DNA of 64,000 bases, taken from contig NZ_AP019807.1 in NCBI RefSeq assembly GCF_007183175.1, forward strand, positions 744,001-808,000. The letters run 5' to 3'. The notes beneath the pieces were generated by a model. That model was given only the letters and a program-made list of their open reading frames with translations. It did not search any database and had not been told where the DNA came from. Below are positions 34,854 to 44,006 of the stretch, in pieces. The translations under genes and the position numbers were made by a program. Position 1 is the first letter of the stretch. Every line of letters starts with the position of its first letter. The stretch is from Microbulbifer sp. GL-2 (GTDB taxonomy: Bacteria; Pseudomonadota; Gammaproteobacteria; Pseudomonadales; Cellvibrionaceae).

Positions 34854-35714
34854 ATGGCTACAAAAAAAGCACCCAAGGTCGCTACTAGCGACATTTCTCA
34901 ACTGGAAGCGGAGCTACGCTCCCTCACCGCAAAACTCGACAGCGCCCGTATCAAACAAGAGAAGGACGTTGCCGCTAAAGCAGAAAAATTGGCAAACAGC
35001 GCCAAAAAAGCTGCAGTAAAAGCCAAAGCCACTCAGGAAAAGCTGGCCACCGTTCGCGCCAAGAAGAAGACTCCTGCACAACAAAAGCAACTTCAGAAAG
35101 CGCGCGATGCCGCAGCAGAAGCTAAAGTTGCAGCAACCGAAGCTAAGAATGCAGCTGCTGAAGCCAAAGACGAACTGGCTGCAATCAAAGCTGCCAACAA
35201 GCTCGCAGCTAAAGTAGCTAAAGTTGTCGCTAAGGAAGAAACAACTATTGCCAAGAAACTGGCTTCTGCAGAGAAGAAAAAAGTTACTGCCGAAGCCAAA
35301 AAAGCTGCAGCTTCAAAGAAAGCGGTATCTGTAAAGAAAAAACCAGGACGCCCAGCTAAAACCGAAGCAGCTAAGAAGAAGCCGGGCCGTCCACCAAAAG
35401 CAGCTGCGGCCACTGAAGAGACCAAAAAGAAGCCCGGTCGCCCCAAGAAAACCGAAGAAGCAAAGAAGAAACCAGGACGCCCGAAAAAAGCAGATACCGC
35501 AGCCCCAGCTGCAACTGAAGCTGCTCCTGTAAAGCGCGGCCGTGGCCGCCCACCGAAGGCAGAAACTGCAAAAAAGAAGCCCGGACGCCCAGCTAAAAGC
35601 GAAGAAGCAAAGAAAAAGCCAGGGCGCCCCAAAAAAGCAGAGCCAGCAGCCCCAGCTACAACTAAAGCTGCTCCTGTAAAGCGCGGCCGTGGCCGTCCGC
35701 CCAAGGCTAAGTAA
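34854..35714 (+). CDS. Histone H1-like protein with eight AT-hook-like repeats
   Basis: 286 residues. The first 40 residues form a small helical start (ISQLEAELRSLTAKLDSARI), then a long Lys/Ala helix-rich region to about 160. The C-terminal 125 residues hold eight AT-hook-type units: six KKKPGRPxK and two KRGRGRPPK, separated by acidic/Ala spacers. Such proteins (like AlgP or Hc1-like proteins of pseudomonads) bind the minor groove of AT-rich DNA and compact it. The two RGRGRPPK units lie in near-identical DNA repeats of about 45 bases, so copy number may change by recombination. AGGGA is ten bases before ATG. Confidence 0.87.
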   Translation: MATKKAPKVATSDISQLEAELRSLTAKLDSARIKQEKDVAAKAEKLANSAKKAAVKAKATQEKLATVRAKKKTPAQQKQLQKARDAAAEAKVAATEAKNAAAEAKDELAAIKAANKLAAKVAKVVAKEETTIAKKLASAEKKKVTAEAKKAAASKKAVSVKKKPGRPAKTEAAKKKPGRPPKAAAATEETKKKPGRPKKTEEAKKKPGRPKKADTAAPAATEAAPVKRGRGRPPKAETAKKKPGRPAKSEEAKKKPGRPKKAEPAAPATTKAAPVKRGRGRPPKAK

Positions 35715-35730
35715 GACCAGCCATGCAGTT

Positions 35731-35775
35731 GGAGCCTCGGCTCCCGCTGTTCGAACCCCGGTAATTCCGGGGTTC
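35731..35775 (+). terminator. Tandem hairpins after the histone-like gene
   Basis: GGAGCC-TC-GGCTCC (35731-35744) is followed by GAACCCCGG-TAATT-CCGGGGTTC (35753-35775), a perfect 9-bp GC-rich stem. No T-run follows, so the end may be Rho-assisted. The second stem looks a little like a tRNA T-arm, but no tRNA can be folded here. Confidence 0.6.
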
Positions 35776-35824
35776 AACTCTCCATTTACCCCCTCTTAAC
35801 TCCCCTCAGATTTACTCTCTGCCC

Positions 35825-36751
35825 TTACTCCGGCCTTAGCCTGATTTCCCTGATCTTGTGATCCCTCCCCAGCTGCAAAACACAATCTGCCCAAAGAGGC
35901 ATATCAGCCATGATATTGCGTGTCACACTCTCATAGTGCTGGACAAATCGCTTTAACTCCTCGTCCCGCATACCGGCACCAGTGCGCTCACGCAACTTTT
36001 GTTCCTGTAGTTTTCGCCACTCAAGAATGGATTCCATATCCGGGGCTTTCAGCATTACCATAATATCCACCCTGCTGAAGAGCTCCTTATAGCGCTCATT
36101 GAGCTGTTGATTGATATAGCGTCTCCAGATACCGAACTGATCTTCAGATTTTTCCAAAAAGTTAACCGGACTCTGCGGTGCAGCCACTGGTTTCGCTCCC
36201 AGGCACCAACCTTCCAAAAAAACAAACTCCGCTTTCCCTTTATGTATCGGCCAGTGGTTGCGGGGGGCCCGCTCATCAACAGACTTATCAAAACGCGGCA
36301 AAGCTATAGAGGATTGATTACCTGCCTTACACAGCGCCTCCAGGGTATCTATCCCCAGTTGCACATCGTGAGTACCCGGTACACCCCTGGTCTGTAAAAG
36401 GGGGTGAACCTCTTCTGCAAGCTGCTGGCGCTCTGCACGTGTCAGGTATATATCATCGAGGGAGACTGCACAGCAATCGAATCCCCTCTTCGACAGTATG
36501 AGACGGATAAAATCTGTAAGTGTGGATTTACCAGTACCCTGTCCACCACTGACCCCTACCACCAGTGTCTGCCCTGGTACATATTTCTCCTGCAACCACA
36601 GAGCCAGCGGCAAGTAATATTGCTGCACTTCCGAATGAAACTCTGTCGGTAACTGATGTAACCGAATAAAGTTCTCAATCTCGGTTCGTAAACTTGTCCC
36701 GGCAAGAGAATGGCTGCGCTCTACAATATCTTCAGGCCAAGTTCTCAGCAT
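35825..36751 (-). CDS. P-loop kinase, D-glycerate 3-kinase type
   Basis: 308 residues. A P-loop GGQGTGKST is at 69-77, followed by FIRLILSKRGFDCCAVSLDD (Walker-B-like) and DIYLTRAERQQLAEE. Further motifs are RGVPGTHDVQLGIDTLEAL, LPRFDKSVDERAPRNHW and VFLEGWCLGAKPV. These are characteristic of the glycerate kinase GLYK/Tda10 group related to phosphoribulokinase and uridine kinase. The reaction would be D-glycerate plus ATP to 3-phosphoglycerate. Substrate is inferred by family. The gene follows a terminator and is alone. Confidence 0.85.
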   Translation of the reverse strand: MLRTWPEDIVERSHSLAGTSLRTEIENFIRLHQLPTEFHSEVQQYYLPLALWLQEKYVPGQTLVVGVSGGQGTGKSTLTDFIRLILSKRGFDCCAVSLDDIYLTRAERQQLAEEVHPLLQTRGVPGTHDVQLGIDTLEALCKAGNQSSIALPRFDKSVDERAPRNHWPIHKGKAEFVFLEGWCLGAKPVAAPQSPVNFLEKSEDQFGIWRRYINQQLNERYKELFSRVDIMVMLKAPDMESILEWRKLQEQKLRERTGAGMRDEELKRFVQHYESVTRNIMADMPLWADCVLQLGRDHKIREIRLRPE

Positions 36752-36764
36752 TTTTGCCCCTTAG

Positions 36765-36790
36765 AAAAAAAACGGGGGCCGATGCCCCCG
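36765..36790 (-). terminator. Intrinsic terminator of the RND efflux operon
   Basis: On the minus strand CGGGGGC-ATCG-GCCCCCG is followed by TTTTTTTT. It lies 31 bases past the stop of the RND gene. Confidence 0.93.
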
Positions 36791-36820
36791 TAATTAGTGA
36801 TCATAAAAAGTTGATATAAA

Positions 36821-39800
36821 CTAACTCCAGCGGAATTTTCCGAGCTTAGCCCCTGAATACTTTCCACGTAAATGTCCTGGCAGCACCAGCAAGACCGGCG
36901 TAACCAGAAGTGTGAGTAAAGTGGAAAAAGAGAGACCATACACAATGGCGCTGGCAAGTTTGACCCAGAATGAGGCAATAACTCCATCGACCACCACGTT
37001 TCTGCCAACCATATCCACACTCACTCCCAAAGCCAGTGGCAATAATCCTAGAATGGTAGTGGCCGTGGTAAGGAACACCGGGCGCAATCTCTGTGTAGAA
37101 GCTTTGAGCGCAGCTTGCGCAGGAGAAAGCCCCGGCTCGTTTTTGCGCACAAAGTTGTAAGTATCAATTAACACGATATTGTTGTTGACCACAATACCCG
37201 CCAAGGCGACGATACCAACACCAGTCATAATGACACTGAAAGTGCTCTGGGTAACCAGCAAACCAAGCATCACACCAATCGTCGACATAATTACTGAGGA
37301 TAGAATCAACAGGGATTGATAGAAGCTATTGAACTGGGTTACCAGCAGGATGAACATCAGGAATAGAGAAAGCAGGAAAGCCACACCCAAGAATTGAAAC
37401 GATTCACTCTGCTCTTCATCTGCACCACGGAACAACAGCTCGACATTCGGATCTACCGGATTTTTTTCCAGCCATGCCCGGATTTCTTTTACCTTGTCAT
37501 CGGGCAATACCCCTCCTGGGCATCTGCCTTGACCTGCATTCGGGTGACTCCATCGATCCTTTCTATTTTATCAACTTTGGGCATAGCGTCAGTGTGCACA
37601 AAGCTACTGATCGGTACGGTGCCTCGGGCCGTATTAACTTTCAGTTCATCCAGTGCTGTAATTCCGCGGACATGCTGTGGGTATCGGATACGAATATCCA
37701 CTTCCTCGTCAGTATCATCGGGTCGATACTCGGCTACACGTACACCATTTGTCACAAGCTGAACCGCTCGACCCACTTCAGTAAGATCCGCCCCATATAA
37801 GGCCGCCTTGGCCCGATCCACCTGTACCTCCCACTGGATACCCGGAAGTGGGGCCGTATTCACAATATCCCTCAGGCCCGTAAATTTGTCCTCCATGGCC
37901 CGGTGTAATCTCCAGGTTTCCGCCAGCAGTTTTTCATAATTCTGGCCGCGTAATTCCAATACAATATCCTTGCCCACTGGGGGGCCGCCCTCCATAACAT
38001 TGGCGGTAACCTTAATTCCGGCAAAGTTGGCTGTGCGCGTGCGTATATCCTCGAAGACTTCCCGGCTGCGACGTTCGCGTTCTTCCGCCGGTAACAGCTC
38101 CACCAGCATATTGGCGATTTGGTCCGGCGCCCGGTCAGAATTACCCGATATTCCGCCGGAGCCAATAGTACTGTGGGCAATACGTACCTCCGGTACTCCC
38201 AGCACAGCCTGCTCCACTTGGGCTACAAGTATTTTCTTCTCAGCCATGGACAGGTTGCCTTGGGCCCGAATCTCCACATTGCCATACTGCTCTTCAGTCT
38301 CAGTAAAAAACTCTACTCCAGCGCCGTAACGGCCAAAGGCTATAAAGATCGCCACAAGAACCACTATCGTGGTTACAAACGCAGCGCCGGGACAGCGCAG
38401 TACAAATGCCAACAGGCGGGCGTAATAACCGGTGATACCGGGTAGCAAAGTTGGCCGTCCCTCTTCCAGTTGCTTCAGATGGTCCCGGCCAGATGCAGTC
38501 AGGTTACTCTTGCCAAACAGTGAGCCCAGCACCGGAGCGAAAAAGAGCGCGTACAGTAGCGATCCCGCCAATACCGAAAATACGGTCACCGGCAAATAAC
38601 GCATAAATTCTCCGACGACTCCCGGCCAGAGCATAATTGGCAGGAAGGCAGCGAGCGTTGTCGCAGTGGAGGCCACCACCGGCCAAAACATACGGCTGAC
38701 CGAGGCAATATAGGCATGGCGTGCACTTAACCCTTCAGCCATTTTTCGGTCGGCAAATTCGGTAATAACAATAGAGCCATCGATCAACATTCCGAGAGCC
38801 AGCAACATGCCGAACATCACCATAAAGTTGAAGGAATAACCCAGATACCAAGTGATGATAGAACCAAATAACAGCGAAAAAGGCACCCCCAAACCCACCA
38901 GGATGCCAGAGCGAAAACCAAGTGCAGCCACTACAATAATCATAACCAGCAGCATGGCGGTAAGAATATTGCCCTGCATTTCACTGACCATATCCCGAGC
39001 GAAGCTGGATTGGTCGAAGACAAATTGCACTTCCACTCCCTGGGGTAGCGTATCCAACTCTTCTTGCACTACCTGCCTGACCCTGTCAGCCACATTCACC
39101 GAGCTGGCATCATTGCGTTTCTCAACATTAACGGCGAGCCCGGGGCGACCATTGATGCTGGTATAACTGACAGCGTCCTTGAATGTGCGACGAATATCAG
39201 TGACATCCCCCAGGGTAATTACTCCATCAGAGGAGTTCTTCAAAGGTATCTCATAGACATCCTGTGCAGTTTCAATAAGTCCTGGAACTTTTACTGAGAA
39301 ACGGCCACGTTTGGTATCCAGCTCACCGGCGGGAATCAACAAATTATTGCCCAGCACCGCATTAATTAGTTGGGTGCTGGTTACCTGATAGTGCTCAAGG
39401 CGTACCGGATCAATGATTGCCTCGACGACCTCTTCGCGATTTCCGTGTAGGTCTGCGCTCAATACGTCACTGATATTTTCGATTTTGCGCTTTAATAGTT
39501 GGGCGCTGTCGAGTAATACCCGTTCACTAACCTTTTCTCCGGAAAGGGTGACCACTATGGTGGGAAATGGCTGTGCTGACGCCTCCTCAACCGTGGGCTC
39601 CTCTGCATCCCTCGGCAATTCTGCTCTGGCCCTTTCCACAGCATTGCGAATATCATCGACAGCATCATCCACTTCGATAGCCGAATCGAACTCCACCACC
39701 ATGTAAGCAAGCGATTCGCGCGCGACCGCTATCACTTCGACAACGCCCTCGACCGCCCTGATTTCCTGCTCCATCGGCCGCACCAGTAAGCGCACGCCAT

Positions 39801-39972
39801 CCTCGGGAGAAATTCCCTCATGAGTGACCTGCACCATTACAAAGGGAGGGTTAACCTCCGGGCTGGATTCAATCGTCATTGCCCCGCGTGCTACCAGCCC
39901 CACCAGAACAATTAGCAGCATCAGGCAAAGCGTACTGCGGTTCCGCTCAATCGCCCCTTCCAAAAACTTCAT
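36821..39972 (-). pseudogene. RND efflux transporter, interrupted by a frameshift
   Basis: Two overlapping frames make one AcrB/HAE1-type pump: residues 1-827 are read from 39972 to 37489, and the last 228 from about 37507 to 36821. The first frame runs through KADAQEG and then ends early; the second begins with LPDDKVKEIRAWLE. The join would read QEG-VLPDDKV if the C-run at 37510-37513 (four G on the coding strand) had five bases. The repaired protein is 1050 residues, the normal RND length, with twelve helices and the usual charged residues in the fourth (LALGMLIDGSIVITEF). The start overlaps the adaptor stop (ATGA). No TolC-like gene is adjacent. Confidence 0.88.
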
Positions 39973-41168
39973 TGCTGCTCACCTTCCACTATCGGGCGCT
40001 GCTCCGAGGTCGGCATTAAAATGGGTTCAGAGCTTCCATCGACAGGTTGAGCGAGGTTTTCGAATATCCGCTCGGGCGTAATCATTTCCGCCCGAACAAT
40101 GTCACCAACACTGACATATTCCTGTCCGACCGTAATTAATGTTACCTGGTCCGGCAGGCCGCTAACCCAGACACCACCCCCTCCATCACCCACCAAGGTG
40201 ACATTGACAAAGTCGACTCGGTTATTCTCATTGAGGATACGCACTCCCAGCTCACCTCGGTCATCAAGGGTCAACAGGGAGGAATTAATATGATGTGCCA
40301 GGATTTCGCCGGTGGGCAGAGCCAAGCGACCACTCAAACCACCACGCAGTGCATTGCCCGGATTGTTCACCGCCACTTCTACCCGGTAAGCTCGTGTAAT
40401 CTCCTGGGCCTGCTGGCTGATATAACGGACCTTACCCTGCAGCGGAATTCCGCGCTGCAACTGCGCACTGGCCGGGCCGCCGGGAATCAAACTGCCAACC
40501 TGGTTTTCCGAGACTTCGCCGACCACTAAAAGCGGATCCAGATCCAACAGGGTCGCACACTCCTCGCCGCGGCGAATAAAATCCCCCAGCTCCACGGCCC
40601 GGCTATTGACCACACCGTCGAATGGCGCGCGGATTTTAAGGTTATCCACCATGACCTTGGCCTGGGTGTAATCCGCTTGCGCTTGGGCCAGGGCCACCTG
40701 TTGCGCAGCCATGGCAGTATCCGACTGCAAACCTTTCTTTTTCAGGCGCAGGGCACCCGCGTAATCCAGCTCGGCCTTGCGTTGGGCCGCCTTGGCAAGA
40801 GCCAGCTTCTCCAGGCGATCCTCTGCTTCAATTTCACAGATCACCTCTCCACGCTGCACGGAACTTCCCTCGGCCACCGGTAAACCGATAATAACCCCAT
40901 CCAGTTCTGCTCGTAGACGCACACTGCGGTTAGCCTCTGTATGCCCATTGACCTGGGCCTGTGTGGCGTAGGACTGAGCCTCAATAAGCTGGGCTTGAAC
41001 ACGCATGGCTACTTCGGGCTTGGCCACTGATGCTTGGCTCACCTCTCCCTGATCTACCGGATCATCCGAACGTATAACACCACTAAAAAGCCAGGCGATG
41101 GCCAACAGAGTGACAAACATTGCCATACGGTAATTGCGGTTGGACCAAATGGATGCCAATAAACTCAT
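39969..41168 (-). CDS. RND efflux periplasmic adaptor (membrane fusion protein)
   Basis: 399 residues from the ATG at 41168; the frame is open to a TTG at 41240 but that start lacks support. One membrane helix near residues 17-34 anchors it (MAMFVTLLAIAWLFSGVI). It then has the lipoyl/barrel halves typical of MFPs: AELDGVIIGLPVAEGSSVQRGEVI and LKIRAPFDGVVNSRAVELGDFIRRGE, with a short hairpin between (KLALAKAAQRKAELDYAGA). It links an inner-membrane RND pump to an outer-membrane channel. It is the first gene of the operon with the frameshifted pump. Confidence 0.9.
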   Translation of the reverse strand: MSLLASIWSNRNYRMAMFVTLLAIAWLFSGVIRSDDPVDQGEVSQASVAKPEVAMRVQAQLIEAQSYATQAQVNGHTEANRSVRLRAELDGVIIGLPVAEGSSVQRGEVICEIEAEDRLEKLALAKAAQRKAELDYAGALRLKKKGLQSDTAMAAQQVALAQAQADYTQAKVMVDNLKIRAPFDGVVNSRAVELGDFIRRGEECATLLDLDPLLVVGEVSENQVGSLIPGGPASAQLQRGIPLQGKVRYISQQAQEITRAYRVEVAVNNPGNALRGGLSGRLALPTGEILAHHINSSLLTLDDRGELGVRILNENNRVDFVNVTLVGDGGGGVWVSGLPDQVTLITVGQEYVSVGDIVRAEMITPERIFENLAQPVDGSSEPILMPTSEQRPIVEGEQQ

Positions 41169-41491
41169 AACTAGAAAAACCTGTTGGACAGAGATAAAAC
41201 TGACCCCATTGGAGAGATAGCGGGGACTTACGCAGGCCAAATTTTACACAGCGTGGCCATATTCCAAAATTGAATTCTGCCGGAAAGAGACCAGTTGACG
41301 TGACTGCAGGGCCGATAACATCCGCAAAACAGCGGCAGACATTGAGTATACGAGGGAGCTGGACAGAGTGGCGACCTTAGCCGGGGATTAAGCCGGCAAA
41401 GAAAGATAAAGCTGGCCCTACCATAAACTACCAGCCTATTCAGGGGCTCCGGCAGCAGCTCAGCCTCATTGGGGTAGTATCTATATGATAT
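41169..41491. other. Intergenic region between adaptor and cNMP-binding genes
   Basis: About 320 bases with no supported ORF. It must carry the promoter of the minus-strand RND operon, but no good -35/-10 pair stands out. Confidence 0.35.
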
Positions 41492-42202
41492 TCAGGAGAG
41501 CATGGATTCCAGGAATCCCAGCATATCGGATTCATCATCCACCAGTTCTCCAGAACCAAACTCAGCATTCCAATCGAGCAGAATACGCGCCAGTGAGCGA
41601 GCTTGCCCAGCAAGGGCAACCAGCTCTTCGCGGCAGTTCTTGGGGCCCGTATACAGCTTGAGCTTGCGGTGGCTGTCAGCCAGCTGGTGGCCGGGATACT
41701 TGGAGCGATAGACTTCCAGTTTCCAGCGCAGTGAGTGAACCATATTGCGGTAAAAAATCAGCTTGGCAGGCAGCTGCAACAGAGATAGGTCTTCCAAGTC
41801 ACCAAACAAAGTGCAATCCAGACCTAATACCTGAGTCTCTCGGCTATGGCGTGCAGCGAATACGCTGGCACTGCGTGGCTCCGCCAACAACATCGACAGG
41901 TCACCAAATAATTCTCCCGGCCGAATGACCGCCAAAGTGCGCTCTGGAGAAGTATCTGTACCTTTACCAGCGCTCTCAACCTGTACCTGCAATTCACCGC
42001 GCAGTAGGAAATAGACCCACTGATCTACGTCGCCGGTACGCAGTAACTGCTCTCCGGGCTCCAGACTTACCAACCTGGATCTCTTCAGTAGTACATCGTA
42101 TTGCCATTCACTGACCGCACGAATATCACGAAACAGATGAATGACGTTAAGCAGCCGGTCCACGGCATCCCGAGGGTATTCAATAAGAGGTTTAATTTCC
42201 AT
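41492..42202 (-). CDS. Cyclic nucleotide-binding domain protein
   Basis: 236 residues. Residues about 25-150 form a cNMP-binding beta-roll: SLEPGEQLLRTGDVDQWVYF, LLRGELQVQV, VIRPGELFGDLSMLLAEPRS. The phosphate-binding cassette reads FGDLSMLLAEPRSASV, close to the G-E-L-A...R-x-A consensus but with Asp in place of Glu. The C-terminal 85 residues are helical without an obvious helix-turn-helix, so it is not a CRP-type regulator. It may sense cAMP or c-di-GMP, or be a docking protein. Stands alone. Confidence 0.85.
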   Translation of the reverse strand: MEIKPLIEYPRDAVDRLLNVIHLFRDIRAVSEWQYDVLLKRSRLVSLEPGEQLLRTGDVDQWVYFLLRGELQVQVESAGKGTDTSPERTLAVIRPGELFGDLSMLLAEPRSASVFAARHSRETQVLGLDCTLFGDLEDLSLLQLPAKLIFYRNMVHSLRWKLEVYRSKYPGHQLADSHRKLKLYTGPKNCREELVALAGQARSLARILLDWNAEFGSGELVDDESDMLGFLESMLS

Positions 42203-42545
42203 GCGTACGACAAATTAGTGAAAACTATTCCATTTTTTTGGAAACTGTGGCCAAAGAGGCTTTATAAAGCGCGATTCTAAACGATATCGGTCTGCAACAC
42301 CCATCCCGAGTTGTGACAATCGTTTCCCGCCATGCCCGCTCAATTCCATGCCGGAGGACATTCTAACCGCTCCAGGCTTGAACTCCATTGCAGTTACAGT
42401 AGAGTTAGACGAAGTGATGAGTACAGTGTGCTCGCTCACACTTTGAATGCGCACTTTTTCAACTGAATTGTGTGCACTGGGGAGGGGGCCCCGACCTCTT
42501 AATTACCGGAACCTCTTAATCCGGGTAATCAGACACCGTAGAACA

Positions 42546-43247
42546 ATGAAATCGATAAAAATTGTCTTCTCACTTTTGGTGTTCATACTTGCTGTATCTG
42601 CGCAAGCTGCACCACTCCTGAACGGTCTTGCGCTCGAAAAACAATTCAATAAAGAGCTCTACATTGCCGCCATCTACTCGGAAAACCTCAGTAGTAACTC
42701 CGCGGGTCTTCTTAATAGCGAACTGCCACGCAGACTCGAAGTCCGCATACTCGCCGACAGCCTTCCCGCGCGGCGATTCCGCAACCAGTGGATGGAGGGC
42801 ATCGCCATCAACAACCGGGGCGATACCCTGAGCAGCCAGGCGGAAAATATGGTGACCTTTGCCAACCTGTTCAAGGGGCGCCTTTTACGCGGTGACCAGC
42901 TGGCTATCGATTTTGCCGCTGATACTGGAATCACAACAGTGTTCTTAAACGGTATCACCCTCGGTGAGCTCAACGATCCCGACTTCTTTAACACGTTAAT
43001 GCGCGCCTGGGTTGGCCCGGTACCACCTTCCACGGACTTCCGTGATGGTCTGCTCGCTGCAGGCGATATTTCCAGTGGCCTGCTCACCAGCTTTGAAGCA
43101 CTTGAGCCCAGTAGCGAGCGCATTGCCGATTTGCAGCTCAAACTGATCAGCCAGGAAGAAATCCTCGCGGCTGCCGAGGAACCAGAAAAGGAGGACGCAT
43201 TGCTCAAGCCTACACTGGCTGCGGCCGACCTCGCCCCCCTACAATGA
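42546..43247 (+). CDS. Chalcone isomerase-like secreted protein
   Basis: 233 residues from the ATG at 42546; the upstream open frame to 42447 lacks a signal. A signal peptide (cleavage after AQA) precedes a chalcone-isomerase-like fold: PLLNGLALEKQFNKELYIAA, ADSLPARRFRNQWMEGIAIN, and FKGRLLRGDQLAIDF. Most bacterial members of this family are small periplasmic proteins of unknown role. The C-terminal 60 residues are Ala/Glu rich and are cut off in frame with no natural boundary; one extra C in the run 43234-43239 would fuse it to the TonB-like frame that follows. Confidence 0.82.
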   Translation: MKSIKIVFSLLVFILAVSAQAAPLLNGLALEKQFNKELYIAAIYSENLSSNSAGLLNSELPRRLEVRILADSLPARRFRNQWMEGIAINNRGDTLSSQAENMVTFANLFKGRLLRGDQLAIDFAADTGITTVFLNGITLGELNDPDFFNTLMRAWVGPVPPSTDFRDGLLAAGDISSGLLTSFEALEPSSERIADLQLKLISQEEILAAAEEPEKEDALLKPTLAAADLAPLQ

Positions 43248-43789
43248 CTTTGACACCCGCCGCGGTTGAAACAGTAGAGGTCATTGAGCTGGCGGAAGAA
43301 GCAGCCGGGGCAGTCGCCCAGACGGAAGCAACCGACCCACTGCTGCAGTCAGAGGGGGCGCCACTTCAGCTTACAGGCAGCGAGAATACTGAGACGACCC
43401 AATTGGCCGCTATCAACTCCACAAGCGAAACCGCAGCCAATGTCGAGGAAATGCTGGAAGAGGAAGAAGAGGCCCCACTCACCGCAGGTATGATCCTCGC
43501 ACGTCAGATATTCCACTCCTCCCTCTTACGCCATACTTTCAGCCACATTCGCTATCCCAAGCGTGCCCAGGAACGAGGCCAGGAGGGCAGTGTGCGTCTG
43601 CATGTGGTGATTAACTCTTCTGGCCATATTCAGGAGATACAGACAGTGCAAGACTCCCGCTACAGCACCCTCAACCGCGAAGCCCGTGCTGCAGTCGAGC
43701 GGGCAGCGCCCTACCCTCCTGTTCCACCCCAGCTGGGTAGCGAAAGCTTCAGCTTCTCCCTACCAATTACCTTTAATTTGCCAGACTAA
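43244..43789 (+). CDS. TonB C-terminal domain protein without own anchor
   Basis: 181 residues. The first 85 are acidic and Ala/Thr rich; the last 90 are a TonB C-terminal domain (LLRHTFSHIRYPKRAQERGQ, GSVRLHVVINSSGHIQEI, then AVERAAPYPPVPPQL). The ATG shares ATGA with the preceding stop and has no ribosome site in CGCCCCCCTACA. There is no membrane helix or signal peptide, unlike TonB. It is probably the second half of a 414-residue secreted protein separated by a one-base slip in the C-run at 43234-43239. Confidence 0.75.
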   Translation: MTLTPAAVETVEVIELAEEAAGAVAQTEATDPLLQSEGAPLQLTGSENTETTQLAAINSTSETAANVEEMLEEEEEAPLTAGMILARQIFHSSLLRHTFSHIRYPKRAQERGQEGSVRLHVVINSSGHIQEIQTVQDSRYSTLNREARAAVERAAPYPPVPPQLGSESFSFSLPITFNLPD

Positions 43790-43804
43790 ATTTGTATGTT
43801 CGAG

Positions 43805-43831
43805 AAAGCCCCACCTTGTGGGGCTTTTTTT
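43805..43831 (+). terminator. Intrinsic terminator
   Basis: AAAGCCCCA-CCTTG-TGGGGCTTT followed by T-run to 43831. It lies 16 bases after the TonB-C stop. Confidence 0.95.
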
Positions 43832-44006
43832 GTTGGCTCAGCTGCACATATTCTCCGCTCTCAACTCACTTTATCTTGTTGATACCGACCAACAGCCTGT
43901 CGCGGCCAGTCCCCCGCTGAACGCAGTCCCCCTTGCCTGGACTTACTGACACCTTTTACCATGTAAGATTAATTTGACCGTTGAAAATTTAGCCAATAGA
44001 GCCGAA

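Noticed and set aside
35093..35704. 203-residue minus-strand frame rich in Gly, Phe, Ala and Ser
   Set aside because: It is the reverse of the Lys/Ala/Pro repeat codons of the histone-like gene and has no ribosome site; a compositional shadow.
35751..35780. Sequence resembling a tRNA T-arm (GTTCGAACCCCGG)
   Set aside because: No acceptor, D-arm or anticodon arm can be placed on either strand; it is a plain hairpin after the histone-like gene.
42215..42454. 79-residue minus-strand frame upstream of the cNMP gene
   Set aside because: Starts at a GTG without ribosome site, has no domain-like pattern and covers the control region of two genes.
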